Assembly (NCBI RefSeq): GCF_031191545.1
Contig: NZ_CP133472.1
Location: 1,426,001-1,490,000 of the forward strand
Reading direction: 5' to 3'
From: Schaalia odontolytica
GTDB taxonomy: Bacteria > Actinomycetota > Actinomycetes > Actinomycetales > Actinomycetaceae
DNA: 64,000 nt
The notes beneath the pieces are model-generated. The model was not told the DNA's origin. It searched no databases and worked only from the letters and a program-made list of their open reading frames with translations. This document shows positions 19,051 through 27,386 of the stretch, in pieces. The translations under genes were made by a program, and so were the position numbers. Position 1 is the stretch's first letter. Every line of letters starts with the position of its first letter.

Positions 19051-19657
19051 TGTACTCAGTCTCCTCAGTCCACATGCTCATTCGTTTGAGGGAGCTCGTG
19101 CTGTGGATTGGTTCTCGACCCTCCTGGTTCGTACTGGCCTTGGCTGCCGCTGCGGCTCCTTGGCGTCCAGGGGCTGTCGTCGTTCCCCGGTTAAGGGGGA
19201 TCTGCACGACATGAAGCTGCCGAGGGACGTATCACCGGCGTGTCGCAGCCTCATAAGGTGCAATTCCCCCAGCTCCGGTGTGGGGGAGAGGTGGGTATCC
19301 GAGCGTGGCCCCTCACAAGGCGCAATTCCCCCGGCCGACGCTATGCAGGACGGATTCTAGGGGTGGTTGCAACACGGCTCATGCCCCGAGCAGCAGTTCG
19401 AGTCCCACCCTCGTCTGGTGTTATTCCCTCGGTTGGATAGGGGCGCAACGTGCCCTCGCGTTGTCCCGCATGGTGGGTGGGACCGACAGTAATCGCATAG
19501 AAGCAGCGTGAATGGCCCTCATGTGGACCGGGTGTGAAGCAGGAGAGGGCCTGTGAGACCCTCCGAAGGTGGCTTGTTTGGTCTCATTTTCACCAAAAGC
19601 GCACCAATCTTTGGCATACTGAGGGACGGAAATCATCCGCCGTCACAGGAGCTGTCC

Positions 19658-20425
19658 GTGCCTGAGCAAACCGTCCCCACTACAACTGAGCAGGCCCCGG
19701 CCTCGTCCGAGAGTGCCAACAAGCCCAGCGTTGGCCGCGTGATTGCCGCGTGGGCGGTGCATGCGTTCACCATTTCGGGGCTCGCGTGGGCAACGCTCGC
19801 GCTGTTCGCGATGCTCGACAACAACATCCCGATGATGTGGCTGTGGTTCGTCATCGCGCTCATCGTCGACGGTGTCGACGGCACCCTGGCTCGCAAGGTC
19901 GGCGTTCGTCAGGTCATCCCCTGGTTCGATGGTGCGGTCGTCGACAACCTCGTTGACTACCTGACGTGGACGTTCCTGCCCGCGCTCTTCATGGCGATGC
20001 ACCTGCCCTTCGGCCCCAAGCCGATCCCGGTCATCATGATGGTGGTCATCATCGTTTCCTCCGTGTTCTGCTACGCCAATGACGGGGAAAAGTCGAACGA
20101 CAACTACTTCGTGGGCTTCCCGGCGGCCTGGAACTGCGTCGCAATCGTCATGTACGTGCTCCAAACCCCCGCGTGGCTGAACATCGGGGCGACGATTTTC
20201 CTTGCGATCATGACGCTCGTCCCGCTGCACTACACCCACCCGGCGCGCGTGAAGCGCTTCCAGATCCCCAACATCCTCAGCGCTGCCGCGTGGATTGTCG
20301 CCTGCGCCTACCTGGTGATCGTCTACCCGGTCCAGCCCCTGTGGACGCTGATCCTCTTCGCAGTCGGCGGCGGCTGGTTCATGATTGCGGGCTTCATCCG
20401 CACGGCGACCGGCGAGGACAAGTAG
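19658..20425 (+). CDS. CDP-alcohol phosphatidyltransferase, phosphatidylcholine synthase-like
   Basis: This 255-residue polytopic membrane protein carries the CDP-alcohol phosphotransferase motif, with Asp71, Asp74, Gly75, Ala78-Arg79, Gly92, Asp96 and Asp100 in the right spacing. Its length, the many TM helices and the YANDGEKSNDNYFVGFPAAWN segment resemble bacterial Pcs, which condenses choline with CDP-diacylglycerol to make phosphatidylcholine. A phosphatidylserine synthase-type enzyme is the main alternative. GTG at 19658 with AGGAG at about 19647 is preferred; the upstream in-frame extension has no TM or domain. It stands alone, with a terminator downstream. Confidence 0.8.
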   Translation: MPEQTVPTTTEQAPASSESANKPSVGRVIAAWAVHAFTISGLAWATLALFAMLDNNIPMMWLWFVIALIVDGVDGTLARKVGVRQVIPWFDGAVVDNLVDYLTWTFLPALFMAMHLPFGPKPIPVIMMVVIIVSSVFCYANDGEKSNDNYFVGFPAAWNCVAIVMYVLQTPAWLNIGATIFLAIMTLVPLHYTHPARVKRFQIPNILSAAAWIVACAYLVIVYPVQPLWTLILFAVGGGWFMIAGFIRTATGEDK

Positions 20426-20446
20426 CGCCACGCCGCCAGCGCCTGC

Positions 20447-20479
20447 AAACACCCCCGGGTCTTGTGCCTGGGGGCGTTT
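20447..20479 (+). terminator. Terminator after the Pcs-like gene
   Basis: AAACACCCCCGGGTC and GCCTGGGGGCGTTT form a mostly paired stem of about 14 bp with a short loop, 21 bases after the stop codon, and are followed by GGTTCTC. Confidence 0.75.
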
Positions 20480-20785
20480 GGTTCTCGGAGCAGTTGAGAT
20501 ACGGAGCCGGGGAGGAACGAAGGGCTCTCCTGCCTCTTGCGACGAAGCCGGGACGCAGCGCGCGCCAGCTGATGGTAGACGGGTGGCACATGGACGGCGT
20601 GGGTACCTGGGTTGAAGGTAGGTGCTCAGGGGGATGTCTGCGGTGTCTGCGGGCGCGGGACTGGACGGGCTTCGAGACGACGCGCCGAGGCAGGCTCGCG
20701 GCGCGGACGGTAAGCGGGCGGGCCGCCGCCCGTGGGCACATCCGAGCAGCCATCGGGGATGGGCTGTGAGTGGATGGCGCTACAA
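20480..20785 (-). other. Intergenic region with an inverted copy of the dispersed repeat
   Basis: No gene is supported here. The complement of about 20650-20725 matches the 117-bp repeat family at 41844-42263: its core GTCTCGAAGCCCG is at 20666-20678 on the minus strand, with flanking GTCCGCGCCGCGAGC and CTCGGCGCGTCGTCTC-like sequence in the same order. Confidence 0.6.
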
Positions 20786-21688
20786 CTACTCAGCCAGGCC
20801 CTTTTTGACGGCGCGATCGCGCAGGTAGCGGAAGACTTCGAGGAAGATGCCCCCGAAGAAGATGCAGGCGATCGCGAACCAGATGCCCGGGGGAGCGTGG
20901 CGCCCGTACAGCAGGAAGTACACGTAGGGGGCCAGGAAAGTCACGGAGGCGGTGACGGCGCCGGCGATGCGATGCCAGAGCTTTTGTCCGGCGACCATTT
21001 CGATGAGGCCCCAGGTGTAGGGGATCGCGGTGACCACGTCGATGAGCCACAGGATGCGCCAGTCTCCACCGAAGTGGGGGACGAACATGACGGGTACGGC
21101 TCGCGCCATCGAGTATACGAAGACGACGACGTAGGCGATGAACTTGGGGTTGCGGCACAGTCGAAGGAACGGGGAGCGTTCGATGATGGAGGCACCGACT
21201 GCGCGCGAGGCGCGTGTCGCGTGCGAGGAGGAGGTCAGCGTGTCGAGCCCGGCCATCGCGATGCGCATGAACTCGCGCTGTTCGTCGCTGCCGGCCGCCC
21301 ATTGCTCCAGCAGCTCGAGGGGGGACATGGCGATCGGGGTGTTGGCACCGCGCGGCTGTCCAGCCTCGTGGACGATGCCGTCGCCGAAGGCCTCGTGCAG
21401 GCGTGCGAGTTGGTCGGTGGGGATCTCGGCGATCCATAGGCGCACGCGGCGTTGAATGGCGTCGTGCAGTTCGTGGGAGAGCGCGTGTCCGGCGGCGGAG
21501 TGAGGGGAGAACCCTTCCGCGGCGATGTCAGTGAGTGCGCCGGGGACTTCGACGATGCGGGTCGTCAGGTCGCCGGGGCGGTCGACGCCGGAGAGGGCGA
21601 TGATGGTGGCGGCGTCCCACTCGTAGTTGCGTGCGATCTCGATGTCGAGAATCGAACGCAGCGTGATCAGGGAAGCGGTGTCACTCAC
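20786..21688 (-). CDS. Membrane protein of unknown function
   Basis: This 300-residue protein has a soluble N-terminal half (about residues 1-185) and four predicted TM helices in the C-terminal third (near 190-210, 215-235, 240-262 and 268-288), ending with a basic cytoplasmic tail. I recognise no family. The N-terminal region begins with a GTG start at 21688 preceded by an AGAGG-like site. It is convergent with the Pcs-like gene and divergent from the sterol-carrier-family gene 101 bases away. It looks like a genuine gene by codon pattern and its long uninterrupted frame, but no activity can be assigned. Confidence 0.75.
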   Translation of the reverse strand: MSDTASLITLRSILDIEIARNYEWDAATIIALSGVDRPGDLTTRIVEVPGALTDIAAEGFSPHSAAGHALSHELHDAIQRRVRLWIAEIPTDQLARLHEAFGDGIVHEAGQPRGANTPIAMSPLELLEQWAAGSDEQREFMRIAMAGLDTLTSSSHATRASRAVGASIIERSPFLRLCRNPKFIAYVVVFVYSMARAVPVMFVPHFGGDWRILWLIDVVTAIPYTWGLIEMVAGQKLWHRIAGAVTASVTFLAPYVYFLLYGRHAPPGIWFAIACIFFGGIFLEVFRYLRDRAVKKGLAE

Positions 21689-21777
21689 GTGAGGCCTCTC
21701 GTCGGAAACGGGTCAGACCCATTGTGCCTGACAAGGTGGTTGGAATGCACGCTCGGGGTGGGCGTGGGCTCGCCGCG

Positions 21778-21783
21778 TAGAAT
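21778..21783 (+). promoter_or_regulatory. -10 box (TAGAAT) for a leaderless transcript
   Basis: TAGAAT lies exactly six bases before the ATG at 21790, and no ribosome binding site is present. The first base of the start codon would be at or near the transcription start. Confidence 0.6.
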
Positions 21784-21789
21784 CGGGGC

Positions 21790-22158
21790 ATGGCGAAACG
21801 ACGTATTGATCCGGGCGAGGGAATGGCGGCGCTGCGCTCGTGGCGCGAGGCGGTGGAGAGCGGCGACGAGCCGGCACGCGCGGTCGTTCTGACTGCCGTG
21901 CGCTTCACGCTTGAGGAACTCGGCATCTTGCATCCTGGCCGCTCGGTCGAGGTGCGTGTGCCTCCCGCGGGAGCGGTGCAGATCCTGCCGGGAACGACTC
22001 ACCGGCGAGGCACGCCGCCCGCCGTCGTAGAAACCGATGCCGCGACGTGGCTGTCGCTCGCGTGCGGTCTTCTCACGTGGGACGAGGCCATGGCTGGCTC
22101 GCGCGTGAGCGCCTCGGGTGAGCGCACGGACCTGGGTCCTCTCCTGCCGCTCGTGTGA
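21790..22158 (+). CDS. Sterol carrier family protein
   Basis: This 122-residue protein matches the small actinobacterial sterol-carrier-family proteins: an RRIDPGEG start, AVRFTLEELG, VEVRVPPAGAVQ, RGTPPAVVETDAATWL, and an ending RVSASGERTDLGPLLPL. The fold is expected to hold a hydrophobic ligand, but the biological role in bacteria is not established. These genes often sit near purine genes in Actinobacteria; here the purine cluster is about 3.5 kb upstream. The absence of a ribosome binding site and a TAGAAT six bases upstream suggest a leaderless mRNA. Confidence 0.85.
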   Translation: MAKRRIDPGEGMAALRSWREAVESGDEPARAVVLTAVRFTLEELGILHPGRSVEVRVPPAGAVQILPGTTHRRGTPPAVVETDAATWLSLACGLLTWDEAMAGSRVSASGERTDLGPLLPLV

Positions 22159-22189
22159 GCGGCAGGGCAGGGCCGCCCGTTGGTGGCGC

Positions 22190-22468
22190 TCAGGCCTCCA
22201 ACTGGGGAGAGCCAAAGCGTGCGGCGAGCTTGGGAGTGAGCCACTTCTGGGAGCCCTTGTACGCGTAGCGCTGGGCGACGGCGGCGATAGCCGCGGAGGT
22301 CGCCGCGAAGATCACCAGGGAGGCGATGGTGACATCGTCGGAATCTTCGGCCGGGATCGGGCGCCCGGTGGAGACCTTCCAGCCGGCTTCGAAGAGCTTG
22401 GAGGCGGCGAAGGCTGCTCCGGCGATGACGACGGTCGTGGCGACCTTTTCGATGGTGGCTGAATCCAT
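22190..22468 (-). CDS. DUF4235 family membrane protein
   Basis: This 92-residue protein has two predicted TM helices (about residues 7-27 and 47-67) around a short polar linker, and a basic C-terminus with YKGSQKW. The layout VIAGAAFAASKLFEAGWK followed by a second helix fits the DUF4235 family of small actinobacterial membrane proteins, whose function is unknown. A perfect AGGAGG lies just upstream of the ATG at 22468 (complement of 22474-22479), so the longer upstream frame is not used. It converges with the sterol-carrier-family gene. Confidence 0.82.
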   Translation of the reverse strand: MDSATIEKVATTVVIAGAAFAASKLFEAGWKVSTGRPIPAEDSDDVTIASLVIFAATSAAIAAVAQRYAYKGSQKWLTPKLAARFGSPQLEA

Positions 22469-22609
22469 GGTTGCCTCCTGGCTTGGGGGTTGGTTGTCCC
22501 TGTGCGCGTGCACACGATTCCATGATGCCCCACGCGGGGCTCTTACGCGAGGCCCACGGGCGCGCTGTCCTATGCTTGAACGGTAGTGTTCCCGTCCGAA
22601 GGATTCCTC

Positions 22610-23905
22610 ATGGCTCGCGCCCGCTCTGTTTATGCGCTCTCGGCCCTCGCCGTTATGGCGACGACGGTGGCCGCCTGTTCGCCGTCTGTGTCGTCGAGCG
22701 CTCCCCGGGATCCTTTTGCATCGCCGATCATTCCGGGTCAGAGTGCGCGCGCCTCGTCGAGCGCGACCGGGCACGGCACGATTGATGCTCCGACGCCGCG
22801 CAGTGGTTCGGGGACGGTGGTGGTTGCTCTGGTTGGCGGCGCGCAGCTGCCGACGGTGACGGCCCAGGAGTTCACGAAGGCGACGGGTTTCACGGTGGCC
22901 GCAGTGCCCGTTGATGGGGTCGCAGACCTGGCGAAGACGAATGCGGACGTTGTTTTGGGGCTCGATGGTGCGGATGCTCTGCAGGCCAGCGCGGCCGGCA
23001 CCGTCGCGGCCGCACCACCGCAGGACACGGTGACGCTGTCGGGCACGGCGGTGGAGGGCGCGGCGGCCGCTGTTGCCTACGGTCGTGACGATGTCTGCGT
23101 CATCGCGGACAAGTCGTGGATGAGTGCTAACGGTCGCCCCCTGCCGACCTCGTTCGGTGATCTAACGTCCCCGCGTATCCGCGCGCTGCTCGCGGTCCCG
23201 GATCCGGCCTCGTCGTCGGTTGGGCGCGCGTTCGTACAGGAAGTGGCCTCGCAGACCGGCGAGGGCCTGGGATCCTTTGCGCAGTCTCTGAACCCGCGCG
23301 TGGACCCCTCGCTAGGAACGACGATCGGTGCCTGGACCGCGGGCGCACATGTGTCTGAGGAGTATCTGTCCGAGATCGTGGGAGCCTCCGCAGGAACGTC
23401 GGGCGCGTACCCGCTGGTCGTTGCCCCGCGTTCCCTGGCTGCCGCCGCTGCGACGAACACGGGCGCGGATTCGTACGGTACGCCGATCTCGTCGACCTGC
23501 ATCGCCCGCACCATGTACGCGGCCGCGACGGGCTCGTCGGCCTCCGACGGTGCCGAGTCGCTGATCGCCTGGCTGCAGGGAGAGACCGCTCAGCGCTCCC
23601 TGGCGACGACGGGTGCCGCGTACCCGATCGATGGCGTCCTTGCCGCCGACACGAAGGCCGGTTGGCTCATGGGCATTACGGGAGAGGCGGTCGTCGCCGA
23701 TGAGACGATCGGCGCACTGGATGCGACCAACGCCTTCCTTGCGACGTGGGCATCTGCTCTCGCCTCGCCTGCGCCCGCCGCCCCTTCCCAGCCGAGTACG
23801 CCCGACCCCGGGACTGAGCCGGGCGCGCAGGACACGGAAACGGAGCCGGCACCCGCGTACGACGCAGCAACCGACCCCGGCCTCGACGATTCGGACGACG
23901 AGTAG
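22610..23905 (+). CDS. Solute-binding-protein-like lipoprotein
   Basis: This 431-residue protein has a lipoprotein signal peptide with lipobox VAAC at about residues 19-22. Its body resembles type 2 periplasmic binding proteins: a QEFTKATGFTVAAVPVDG start, an ADVVLGLDGADAL segment, and VAYGRDDVCVIADKSWM. The C-terminal 50 residues are rich in Pro, Glu and Asp and are probably disordered. GAAGGA precedes the ATG at 22610; TATGCT near 22571 is a possible -10 box. The closest recognised type is the thiamine/iron-binding class, but no permease or ATPase gene is adjacent, so the ligand and the transport role are unknown. Confidence 0.72.
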   Translation: MARARSVYALSALAVMATTVAACSPSVSSSAPRDPFASPIIPGQSARASSSATGHGTIDAPTPRSGSGTVVVALVGGAQLPTVTAQEFTKATGFTVAAVPVDGVADLAKTNADVVLGLDGADALQASAAGTVAAAPPQDTVTLSGTAVEGAAAAVAYGRDDVCVIADKSWMSANGRPLPTSFGDLTSPRIRALLAVPDPASSSVGRAFVQEVASQTGEGLGSFAQSLNPRVDPSLGTTIGAWTAGAHVSEEYLSEIVGASAGTSGAYPLVVAPRSLAAAAATNTGADSYGTPISSTCIARTMYAAATGSSASDGAESLIAWLQGETAQRSLATTGAAYPIDGVLAADTKAGWLMGITGEAVVADETIGALDATNAFLATWASALASPAPAAPSQPSTPDPGTEPGAQDTETEPAPAYDAATDPGLDDSDDE

Positions 23906-23935
23906 AAGTCCCCGCGCCGTACGGCCGTTGACGAG

Positions 23936-25255
23936 TCAGCCTCGCAGCATTGCGGGGCTGACTTTGCATTCCTCGCCGATGCGCATGGGGGCGATGAGGC
24001 CCGCTTCGCGCAGCTCGAGCAGATGCGGAACGGTACGCTCGACGACCTTCCACGGATCGATCGTGTTGAGGTAGATGCGAGTTCCGCCCTCGAAACCGGC
24101 GAGGGTCGAAATACGCCACTTGAGGAGGATGCGCCAGCGCATCGGCGTGGAGACGGTGGGAGGACGGTGGTACCACTCTTCGTTGGCCGGCACCTCCACG
24201 CCCGTCGCGGCGTGCGCCGCGTGGAGGATGTCGGAGATTCCGCGCATTGCTTCTGGGCTGACCTCCCACGGGTTCGCGGCTTCCCCCAGTGGCCAGATAG
24301 CGATTCCGGGGAAGCGGTGTCCGAACCCGGCCAGGGCGACGGCGTGCTCGTTCTGGGCGATGAGGAGCTTTCGCGTGGCCGCGACGGTGAAGATCTGATC
24401 GTAGATGTCGGGCTGGGCGCGCAGGCGTTCGAGTTCAGCCTCGGTCTGAACGGACAGATCGTCGATTGCAACGAGCTGCTTGTGGAGGTGGTCGAAGGAG
24501 GCTCCCGCGGGGCGCAGCCAGTTCTGGAAGGTCGCTACATAGCGGACTGCGGGGTCCAGGTCGTACAGGTCGCGCATCGAGCGGGCCGTGTACGCCGTGT
24601 ACTGTTCGTGCTCCTCGGGGGAGAGGGTGCCGGACCCGGCCAGCTGGTGTGCCTCGGTGGCACCGTCGACGTAGTGGCGCTTGCCGATGATCAGGTCGTG
24701 GCCTCCGGAAAAGAAGCCGTTGGCGTACTGCAGGCGCGCGGTCTCGCTCGTGGCCGCGAACTCGCCCTCGCTCATGCCCGAGGCCAGCATACGGGCGCGC
24801 ACGACGTTCATGACGTGCTCGTAGCCCGCGTCCGAGGCGAGGTAGTGCGCCATGCGGCGACGGTCATTCTCAGAGGGGATGTGCCCATGGTTGAGGTGCC
24901 AGTAGTTGTAGGAGACGATCTCAAACAGGTTGGGGATTCGTCGGAACTCGGCGACCGTGTCGCCGAGCTGATCGGCGCTCAGGGCATCGAGCTGCTCCCA
25001 GGAACCGTCCTCGCGGCGCACGAGGCGCGACTTCTCGGGAGGGGTCTCGAGGTAGCGCGCCGAACAGAACGCGCAGTGGTGACCGTCGGCATCGTGATCG
25101 ATGGGGTTGTTGTCGGCATGCGGGGCGCTCAGGGGGCGGTTGCCCCGACCGGGGACGGTCCACACCTCTGTGCCCGTGAGAAGGTTCTGTTGTTTGACGG
25201 TGCCGTCGGCCAGCCGGACGATGGCGCGGTCGGCGCGCGTGAGCTTGGAAGCCAT
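23936..25255 (-). CDS. DUF4921 family protein (GalT/HIT-like)
   Basis: This 439-residue cytoplasmic protein resembles galactose-1-phosphate uridylyltransferase and HIT-type enzymes. It has a zinc-like CAFC pair near residue 60 and an FDHLHKQ segment that fits the HxH active-site pattern, together with SYNYWHLNHGH. The substrate is unknown; a nucleotidyl-transfer or hydrolase activity is the reasonable guess. The ATG at 25255 has no ribosome binding site but has TACGAT six bases upstream on the minus strand, so it is probably leaderless. The upstream in-frame extension runs into the reductase gene and is not supported. Confidence 0.78.
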   Translation of the reverse strand: MASKLTRADRAIVRLADGTVKQQNLLTGTEVWTVPGRGNRPLSAPHADNNPIDHDADGHHCAFCSARYLETPPEKSRLVRREDGSWEQLDALSADQLGDTVAEFRRIPNLFEIVSYNYWHLNHGHIPSENDRRRMAHYLASDAGYEHVMNVVRARMLASGMSEGEFAATSETARLQYANGFFSGGHDLIIGKRHYVDGATEAHQLAGSGTLSPEEHEQYTAYTARSMRDLYDLDPAVRYVATFQNWLRPAGASFDHLHKQLVAIDDLSVQTEAELERLRAQPDIYDQIFTVAATRKLLIAQNEHAVALAGFGHRFPGIAIWPLGEAANPWEVSPEAMRGISDILHAAHAATGVEVPANEEWYHRPPTVSTPMRWRILLKWRISTLAGFEGGTRIYLNTIDPWKVVERTVPHLLELREAGLIAPMRIGEECKVSPAMLRG

Positions 25256-25274
25256 GCCTGTATCGTACCTGTCC

Positions 25275-26153
25275 TTAGAGTCGATCCATCGTTGCCGGAT
25301 GAGACCCCGTGCGACCGGCCTCGCCCCGGTCGAGAGCGTCGATGCGCGCGGTCTGTTCGGGTTCAAGGGAGAAGGAGAACACGTCGAAGTTGACGGCCAT
25401 GCGCTCGCGGCTCAGGGTCTTGGGGAAGACGACGTGGCCGCGATCCAGTGCCCAGCGCAGCGCGATCTGCGTCGGGCCCACGCCGAGCTGCGCGCCGATC
25501 TCGACGAGCGTCGGGTCGGTCACCGCGCGTCCTCGCGCCAGAGGGGACCAGGCCTCGAACACCATGCCGAGCCCCTGGGCGTAGGTGCGCAGGTCAGCGT
25601 TGGGGAAGAACGGGTGGGATTCGACCTGGAGGACGTGCGGGGTGACCGTCGCGGTCGCGCGCACGGCCTCGACGTGTTCGCGCTCGTAGTTCGATAGGCC
25701 AATCGCGCGTGCGCAGCCGGCGTTGAATGCGTCCTCGAGAGCGGGCCATGGCAGGGCGACGTCACCCCCGTAGAGGGTGGGCAGCGGCCAGTGTACGAGA
25801 AGGAGGTCGACGTAGTCGGTGCGCAGCTCTTCGAGGGAGCGCCGGATGGATGCGGCGGCATGCTCGGGCTCGTGGTTGGAGTTGTCGACCTTTGTCGTGA
25901 CGAACAGGTCCTCCCGGGCGATTCCCGAGGCCTCGAGCGCCGCACCGACCTCACTCTCGTTGCCGTACATCTGAGCGGTGTCGACGTGGCGGTATCCGGC
26001 CTCAAGGGCCCGGCTCACCGCGTCGTAGGCGTCTTGTGGGGCTACCTTGTAGGTACCGAAACCCAGCACAGGGATTGGCGAACCCGTCGGAAGTGTGAGG
26101 GTCGGAATTGGGTACGAGGCCGGGGCGGGGCCTGTGGGAAGCGGGGTGTTCAT
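25275..26153 (-). CDS. Aldo/keto reductase (diketogulonate reductase type)
   Basis: This 292-residue NADPH-dependent oxidoreductase has the family signatures GYRHVDTAQMYGNE with the catalytic Asp and Tyr, the conserved LLLVHWPLP with the catalytic His, AIGLSNYE, and an IALRWALDRGHVVFPKT cofactor segment. It probably reduces carbonyl compounds in the cytoplasm; the natural substrate is unknown. The ATG at 26153 is preceded by CCAGGAGGA, so the long upstream extension is not coding. It is the first of three aldo/keto reductases in this window. The DUF4921 gene follows 20 bases downstream on the same strand. Confidence 0.92.
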   Translation of the reverse strand: MNTPLPTGPAPASYPIPTLTLPTGSPIPVLGFGTYKVAPQDAYDAVSRALEAGYRHVDTAQMYGNESEVGAALEASGIAREDLFVTTKVDNSNHEPEHAAASIRRSLEELRTDYVDLLLVHWPLPTLYGGDVALPWPALEDAFNAGCARAIGLSNYEREHVEAVRATATVTPHVLQVESHPFFPNADLRTYAQGLGMVFEAWSPLARGRAVTDPTLVEIGAQLGVGPTQIALRWALDRGHVVFPKTLSRERMAVNFDVFSFSLEPEQTARIDALDRGEAGRTGSHPATMDRL

Positions 26154-26777
26154 CGGTGAATCCTCCTGGTCTCCCCCAGTGTAGCCTCCCGCGCAGGGAG
26201 CGTGGCGGTCGTTCGTGCCGGTGGGTTCCTGCCTGACTCTTCGGGCTCGTTTGTCGCGTGGATACGAGGATCCATAGCCCGATGAGATGCCCGTGCTGGC
26301 GAGTTCCGTTGTTCCGCTGTGCGTGGTGTTGCGCCCTCGTCTCTGGAGGAGCTGTGGGCCGATACTGAGGACGTGCTCGACGAGCGTTCCGCCCTGTGAT
26401 CGATAGGTCTCAAACTGTGAGACTATCGAGTGACAAATATCTTCGTACTGCTGGTCAGTTGTCCTCGCGATGTGTTCATTCTTGTTTTGGAAGACTTCCG
26501 TCGGGAGTTTGGAGGGGGCTGACCGAGCTGCTGGCCATTCGTTGGAATATGGCTGAAAAACTTGAAATAACTGTCTGTAACATGGTTGTACTTTTATTGG
26601 TACGGCGGTTGGTTTCTTGCGCATTCCCCGATATTTCGGGAGTCCGCATATAACCAGTCGGTAGGGTTGTTGTTAGGTAATCCACGGCTAAATCTTCGCT
26701 TCATTAAGGAAATTGGCGTACGATAGATACTGTTCAACCACAGATCGTCTAAACGTCCAGACAACGAACGGAGAGTT
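26154..26777 (+). other. AT-rich intergenic region upstream of the PadR operon
   Basis: No convincing gene lies in these 620 bases. The segment from about 26400 to 26740 is clearly more AT-rich than its surroundings. A hairpin-forming inverted repeat, CGATAGGTCTCA and TGAGACTATCG with a 5-base loop and one bulged G, spans 26401-26428 and could be an operator or a relic of a mobile element. The region probably holds the promoter for the PadR-ABC operon, but no clean -35/-10 pair was found. Confidence 0.55.
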
Positions 26778-27386
26778 ATGTCGGTTCGCAATGCCCTGCT
26801 GGCACTTGTTGCGCAGCAGCCCGCAGGTGTCTACCGCCTGAAGCAGATGTTCGAGGAGCAGACGTGCGGAGCGTGGCCGCTGAATATTGGCCAGGTCTAC
26901 CAGACGATGCAGCGCCTCGAGCGCGACGGTCAGGTTGTGTCTCACGCCGAGACTAACGCGGGCCGTGACTCCGAGGTCTTCGAGCTGACCGATGCCGGTC
27001 GCGACGTCCTCGCCGCCTGGTGGTCTACCCCCGTCCCTCGCGAGCACCCCGAGCGCGACGAGCTCGTCATGAAGCTTGCCGTGGCCGCCGCCGATCCTAC
27101 GGTCGACGTCGAGGCTATGATTCAGACTCAGCGTCGCTCGACCCTGGGTTCCCTGCGTGATGTCACCCGCCTGAAGGCTTCGGCCGACGAGGGTGAGATC
27201 GCTTGGAAGCTTATCCTTGAGCGTCACATCTTCGACCTTGAGGCTGAGCTCAACTGGCTCGACCACATCGAGTCCGGGGCGGTCTCCGAAGCCGCACGCC
27301 GAGCTGCTTTCGCTGCCGCGAAGGGCCGCTCGATGAGCTGGGCCCAGACTGAGTCCAGCATTTCGGAGCGTGCCGGGGTGCGATGA
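26778..27386 (+). CDS. PadR-family transcriptional regulator
   Basis: This 202-residue protein begins with the PadR winged helix: LALVAQQPAGVYRLKQMFEEQ, then NIGQVYQTMQRLERDGQV, which is the recognition helix region, and FELTDAGRDVLAAW. The C-terminal half (about residues 95-195) is the helical dimerisation domain of Vir-type PadR proteins. It probably represses the ABC exporter genes that follow directly, in the way PadR-family regulators often control drug or peptide exporters. GGAGAG precedes the ATG. Its stop overlaps the next start (ATGA). Confidence 0.92.
   Translation: MSVRNALLALVAQQPAGVYRLKQMFEEQTCGAWPLNIGQVYQTMQRLERDGQVVSHAETNAGRDSEVFELTDAGRDVLAAWWSTPVPREHPERDELVMKLAVAAADPTVDVEAMIQTQRRSTLGSLRDVTRLKASADEGEIAWKLILERHIFDLEAELNWLDHIESGAVSEAARRAAFAAAKGRSMSWAQTESSISERAGVR

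Larger units (their letters stand above)
18362..19657 (+). other. Gene-free repeat island between purL and the Pcs-like gene
   Basis: I find no supportable gene in this 1.3-kb stretch; the short open frames look like random open reading. It contains a member of a dispersed repeat (core GTCTCGAAGCCCG at 18522-18534), a compound hairpin built on GGATAGG (18733-18774), an isolated GCGGATAGGTT at 18887-18897, a six-unit palindromic array (18948-19050), and a pair of direct repeats AAGG[T/C]GCAATTCCCCC (about 19256 and 19318). Confidence 0.7.

Noticed and set aside
18362-19657. Possible degraded gene or insertion sequence in the first repeat island
   Set aside because: No transposase fragments, terminal inverted repeats or target duplications could be recognised.
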